Shown here piece by piece: positions 59,989 through 64,000 of a DNA stretch of 64,000 nt; position 1 is the first letter of the stretch; every line of letters starts with the position of its first letter. The notes beneath the pieces were generated by a model that worked only from the letters and a program-made list of their open reading frames with translations, ran no database searches and was not told the origin of the DNA. The stretch is taken from assembly GCA_950295325.1 (NCBI GenBank), contig OX485807.1, positions 25,641,666 through 25,705,665 on the forward strand, written 5' to 3'. The position numbers and the translations under genes are program-made. The DNA comes from Polytrichum commune (taxonomy: Eukaryota; Streptophyta; Polytrichopsida; Polytrichales; Polytrichaceae).

Positions 59989-60237
59989 GAGAGAGGGGAT
60001 TATAGAATGCGACTGTACCTCTCATCCATCCAACATAAAAACTTGATGCCATATAGGCTTGTTGTCGATTCATCTTAAATGGCATGGAGTACATGAACTC
60101 GGGGTTTTTCAAAGTTGATTATGGTGTCAAATCAACCCCCCCCCCCAAAAAAAGCAACCTATGGGCTACATACTATTTCAAGGATTTTATATTGGATGAA
60201 TGAGAGGGTATGCTCGTATACGATAATTCCTCTCTCC
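59989..60237. mobile_element. Miniature element family G, copy 3 (most complete)
   Basis: Left GGAGAGAGGGGATTATAGAA, then TACCTCTCATCCATCCAACAT; right TATTGGATGAATGAGAGGGT, then CGATAATTCCTCTCTCC. An 11-C run is inside at 60136-60146. A target duplication is not clear. Confidence 0.7.
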
Positions 60238-60284
60238 CCCAATTGGCTGTGTGTATTTGTGACAAAAAAATTGGCAAGTTTTTG

Positions 60285-60585
60285 ACGTTTGACATGCAAA
60301 AACTTGCGTCCCCAAAAAATGCCCGTAAATTGACATACACATTTTAAAGTTTGACATGTAGTGTATTTTGTGAGAAGAAATAGGATCACACGTTGATTGA
60401 TGCATTAGAAATTGAAATGATATGTACTTGGAGATGAGAAATTGAAATTAGGAGTTGAGGTGACATTCAAAGAAAAATGTAGATGTCGATTGACAATTCA
60501 TTTTTGTTTTCTAAATACGCCACTTGACACTTTAAATTTGAAGTTGAACATCAAATGAAATTTGTCAAACATACACACTGCCGAT
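60285..60585. repeat. Dispersed repeat R1, second copy
   Basis: It matches 3080-3430 in the same orientation, from TTTGACATGCAAAAACTTGC to AATTTGTCAAACATACACAC, with several small deletions. Confidence 0.65.
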
Positions 60586-62530
60586 TGGTATCAAGAAGTA
60601 CATTGGAGCGACTAGAGCTATACATCCACTTCTTTGAGTTGGGTCCCCACCAACATTACCCAAGGTGAAAACGCATTCAATTATATTATAGCATGGATGT
60701 CATGGATAATTTGACTGTGGACTTAGCATCAAAGGCCCCAAACCAATCTAGAATGATTTACTAATTAAGAAAAGGTTAAGCACGAAGATGTGGGGGTTAG
60801 GGTTTTACTATATCCCTTTAATTGGGTAGTGTTGGTGGGGAACTAGTTTGAATAAGTGGGTGTACGTCAAGCCCTAGCATATTAGAGTTATCCTTAAAAT
60901 GTCACGAATGTGTTGAAACACAAGAAGACATTTTGAGTTTCATATGCAATTATATTATTGTCTCTTTTGTGTTAGGATTCATAAATAAACACACATGGTC
61001 AAATAGTCTTAACTCCTTTTCTCAGTCCCATCGGAGTCTAGTCCCGAGTTTGGTCGTTTCCCCTTTGGGACATGTAAATTGAGCTTGGAAAATCTCTTGG
61101 GGTCCGGGGAGGGAGCTTATACAAGGTTGGTGGGCCTAGCTATCTATTTCCAAGATATTGTTGGAACTAGAGCGTTTCCTACTTGACATGCCCAAGATAA
61201 GAAGCATATGCGATGGTTGCTTTGTCTCTTTTGGAGGATAACTTTATTATTATGATGTAGAGATTGATATCCAACAATCGTCATCTTATTGAAATATATT
61301 CTTATACATGACTCAACATTGAGGTCAATAGCATATTGATACACGTGTAATCGCCATCATATTGAAGCATATTCTTATACATGACGTAACATTTGGGTCA
61401 ATAGCATATTGATACACGTGTGATTTGGCCTCAATATTGGCGTTGATGCATTAGATTAGGATTTGTTGCAAAGGAAAAATTGTTAGCGACCTTCAAAGGA
61501 TCACATAACATTACTAAGTAACATGTGGTCATCATGTGGGCCTGGAGGATATAACCATGGGTTGCATGAACCATGCACAAGGAGACTCAAATTCAGACCG
61601 AGCTCCTAGCATCCCATGGTTATGTTCATAATTTCTTAGTAATGTTATGCACATCCATGATGTTAAACTTTGAATAAATAAATCGGACCCAATTTTTAAT
61701 TTTCAAGAACTTCACCTCATACACCAAACTCTCCCTATTTGATTGGCTAAAATCATAAATACTTGTAGTTAAAAGAAGCTCCAAATATTACATTTTTTTG
61801 TATAAAGGTTGAATAGTTGAAATATGTTTCCTTCTTTTCTCTTCTTTTTGTCATCAAGCTTTTGAAGAGATAGACAAATTCAACATTTCACAATGTAGGA
61901 CAAGAGTACCTAAACAACCGTGAAGCTCTAGCCTACAAGCACGGCCAAGGGTTAAAATAGGCGTGCCTAACTCAACTGCTTATCTCAATCAAACACTTGA
62001 ACACTATATTCGTTAAATTGAGACTTTCTATAGTCTCAAATTAATATATGGATCAAACAACATTCCGTGTTCCGAAACTATATTGCGAACAATCTCAAAT
62101 ATATTATATGTTCTAATATCCCAAATCTATTATGTGTGGACATAAGCACATATGGTAGAGCACTCAACACCAACTTCATCAACAAAAACACTTTGGGTAG
62201 AGCACTCCAAACTAGTTTCACCCAAGAAACATATAAAATGATTTCTATTATTAGCATGGTCAATAAAATATAGACATTGCAACATACAAAGTGCATGCAA
62301 TAAATGCATTTTTCTTCAATGGAAAATTTAGTCCCAAAATTAATAAAAAAATGAACTTCACAATTGTATTGAAATATAGTAAATGGATATTCATCCAACC
62401 CCAAACAATATAGCATTCGCAAGTTCTACCCAAACTTTGCCCCAAGTTTGAGGAGCACACATATGAGTAATATATATTCGTCGAATTACTGTTTACACTA
62501 TAATCATGCTAACACAATCCTACCAACTTC
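60586..62530. other. Intergenic stretch; one miniature element
   Basis: At 61504-61649 the ends CATAACATTACTAAG and CTTAGTAATGTTATG are exact inverted repeats, with inner ATGGTTATG and CATAACCATG, a distant family C member. A ~75-base phrase around TATTCTTATACATGAC and GTCAATAGCATATTGATACAC is duplicated at 61298 and 61369. No gene is seen. The part next to 62530 is the 3' side of the DUF7869-type gene. Confidence 0.5.
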
Positions 62531-64000
62531 TCATTCAACGTGGGTTGCTTCTTCTACGATCCGAGCAAGGTTGTCTTTTGCAAAAGTTATGTACTTTTGA
62601 GGGATGGACACTGATCCACTATGATTTTTCCGTGGTTTCCATGCTATGAATATGGAATCTGTATCTACCCAAGATGGACCGTGCTCAGAATCCACCTTCC
62701 ACCGAAAGTGTTGGTTTGTATCCCAGCCTGTATAATGCCGAACAACATCTTCATTCCGTGCTGTCGGTCGGTAGTACTCTACTTGTATTTGTCGAAAATG
62801 AGGGCTGGAAGTTACAAAATTTGGATTGGACAAAGCTCTTGCCACCCATACTGGCTTTGCATATGTCTCATCTCCAGGACGCAAAATGAGCATATAACCT
62901 TCATGACAATCCACTGCAATGCGGAAAGATGGTGGCGGACGACTACTAGCAGGCCCCACGTAATGGTCGTCCACATCAAACTCCTCTCGAACCTCTCCAT
63001 TTCCCAAAAGACTAGCCTCCGAAGCTTGTACATTGACACGTGTTTGTGGCCAAAACCCATGCCTTAAAGTAAGGGGTGTATCTTGATGAAGGTTTGCCAA
63101 AGCGCCACGAACACGTGTCCAATATTGTATCCAACTTCCGTAACGAAGCCAACACGATCCACCAACATCCGCTACCCTCAAACTCTCCCAATATTGTATG
63201 AAGCCTGATATGCCTTTACAAATGTCCTCCAAATTCTTCATGGGTATTGGTTTGCAAGGCTTAGGCTCTCCGTCAGGCAACATCATCCTTCCCTCCCCAT
63301 CAACACGCCATACAAGGAGACCCTCCGGCGGGCTCCAGTCTTGTGATATGCACAACAACTTGTATTGCATGGCGGGGACACCATCGTCACGCACGTAGAA
63401 CCAAAATTGTTGTGCCTTCGTATGTCCGATCAATCGGTGAGCTCCGCTTCGAATATACGGTTCTATAAATGCCTTGAAGTCGGGAACCTCCTCGATCATA
63501 TGGGGGATGACGGGAATGTTCTCCAAATCCATGTACGACTTCATCAACAATGGGATTGTTGGAAAATCCTCCTCGCGCAACTTCATGCTCCAACGCCCAA
63601 AAGATGCATCGATATCGTCGTGCGTGTGGCCTACCAATAGAAAGGACACAAAAACCTCCTTGAAAATGCCTTTCGCAACCAACAACGACCAATATGCAAA
63701 AACATATCTACTTTTATTGTCCTTCGCACAATTGTCCAATTGGACACGCAGAGTTGGGGGCAAATTCTTGGCTATCACATCTTCACTTGGTGGCTCCGGC
63801 AAGGAGTGCACGCATACATCTCTTCCATCCAAGACCGCTTCATATAGAGGTGTTGATCCCGAGTTTTCAAATAACAATCTTGATGAATAGGACGGCGGTT
63901 TCTCCAAATCACGTAAAAACTTTGCAAATGACCCTATCATGTGGTTTGAATCCGCCGGATACAAATCAAGAGCATAATGAGCATACTTGACATCACCGTG
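62531..64000 (-). CDS. DUF7869-type transposase-like protein, 3' part
   Basis: The frame is open from the window edge to a stop at 62531 (489 codons), so the N-terminal part lies beyond 64000. Counting from the LYPADSN leucine (63964) as residue 1, VQLDNCAKDNKSRYVFA (about 74-90) and LLVGHTHDDIDASFGRW (about 109-125) are the hallmark blocks of DUF7869, a RNase H-like transposase-type domain found in many plant and protist repeats. Asp in QLDN and the H-x-H-D-D-I-D group are candidate metal-binding residues. The last ~130 residues form a second module with KPVWVARAL, IQVEYYRPT and WVDTDSIFIAW. Codon use is GC-richer than the flanks and no stop interrupts it. It is either a young transposon gene or a domesticated copy. 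No terminal repeats could be found beside it. Confidence 0.8.
   Translation of the reverse strand, partial: HGDVKYAHYALDLYPADSNHMIGSFAKFLRDLEKPPSYSSRLLFENSGSTPLYEAVLDGRDVCVHSLPEPPSEDVIAKNLPPTLRVQLDNCAKDNKSRYVFAYWSLLVAKGIFKEVFVSFLLVGHTHDDIDASFGRWSMKLREEDFPTIPLLMKSYMDLENIPVIPHMIEEVPDFKAFIEPYIRSGAHRLIGHTKAQQFWFYVRDDGVPAMQYKLLCISQDWSPPEGLLVWRVDGEGRMMLPDGEPKPCKPIPMKNLEDICKGISGFIQYWESLRVADVGGSCWLRYGSWIQYWTRVRGALANLHQDTPLTLRHGFWPQTRVNVQASEASLLGNGEVREEFDVDDHYVGPASSRPPPSFRIAVDCHEGYMLILRPGDETYAKPVWVARALSNPNFVTSSPHFRQIQVEYYRPTARNEDVVRHYTGWDTNQHFRWKVDSEHGPSWVDTDSIFIAWKPRKNHSGSVSIPQKYITFAKDNLARIVEEATHVE

Noticed and set aside
1-64000. CRISPR array, bacterial operons, rRNA or tRNA genes
   Set aside because: Repeats lack spacer structure, genes have introns and plant families, and I saw no tRNA or rRNA signature by eye; a tRNAscan run would be needed to exclude tRNAs fully.

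Overview
The window looks like nuclear DNA of a land plant. The evidence is a pectate lyase with a plant-type GT-AG intron, an AP2-domain transcription factor gene and a plant-specific VQ-motif gene. The one long transposase-like protein is of a DUF7869-like type which, from memory, is frequent in non-seed plants. A bryophyte, lycophyte or fern is therefore my favoured source, but the sequence does not prove it. Genes are few: about four credible protein-coding loci in 64 kb. The rest is AT-rich and dominated by short DNA transposons, decayed LINEs and local tandem repeats.

Layout. 1-1656: 3' part of a pectate lyase gene, plus strand. 2.6-15.4 kb: a mosaic of repeats. It includes a 2.4-kb Mutator-like element with long inverted arms and a 9-bp target duplication (4788-7201), PIF/Harbinger-like miniature elements with TTA or TAA duplications, and a 0.9-kb element bounded by TTAA. 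15.9-18.8 kb: an AP2 gene (17441-18217) with a repeat-bearing upstream region, followed by decayed AP2-like sequence. 21.8-24.3 kb: a three-unit tandem repeat and more Harbinger-like elements. 26.4-38.3 kb: LINE remnants and the first members of a transposon family with CACGGG ends and 8-bp duplications. 39.0-40.1 kb: VQ gene, minus strand. 42.9-49.2 kb: miniature elements, an L1-like LINE relic and a ~147-bp-period hairpin repeat. 51.6-60.2 kb: two more CACGGG-end elements, further Harbinger-like elements (one nested inside a relative) and other miniature elements. 62.5-64.0 kb: the 3' part of a DUF7869-type gene, minus strand, running off the window.

The most notable pattern is the CACGGG-end family. 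Three copies (28853-29260, 51588-51998, 55644-56715) each have a perfect 8-bp target-site duplication. The largest carries an open frame that resembles the C-terminal module of the DUF7869-type protein at the window end. A decayed relative of that frame lies at 36.5-37.1 kb. This suggests, but does not prove, that the family is mobilised by a DUF7869-type transposase. The host genes show no sign of acting in one pathway.
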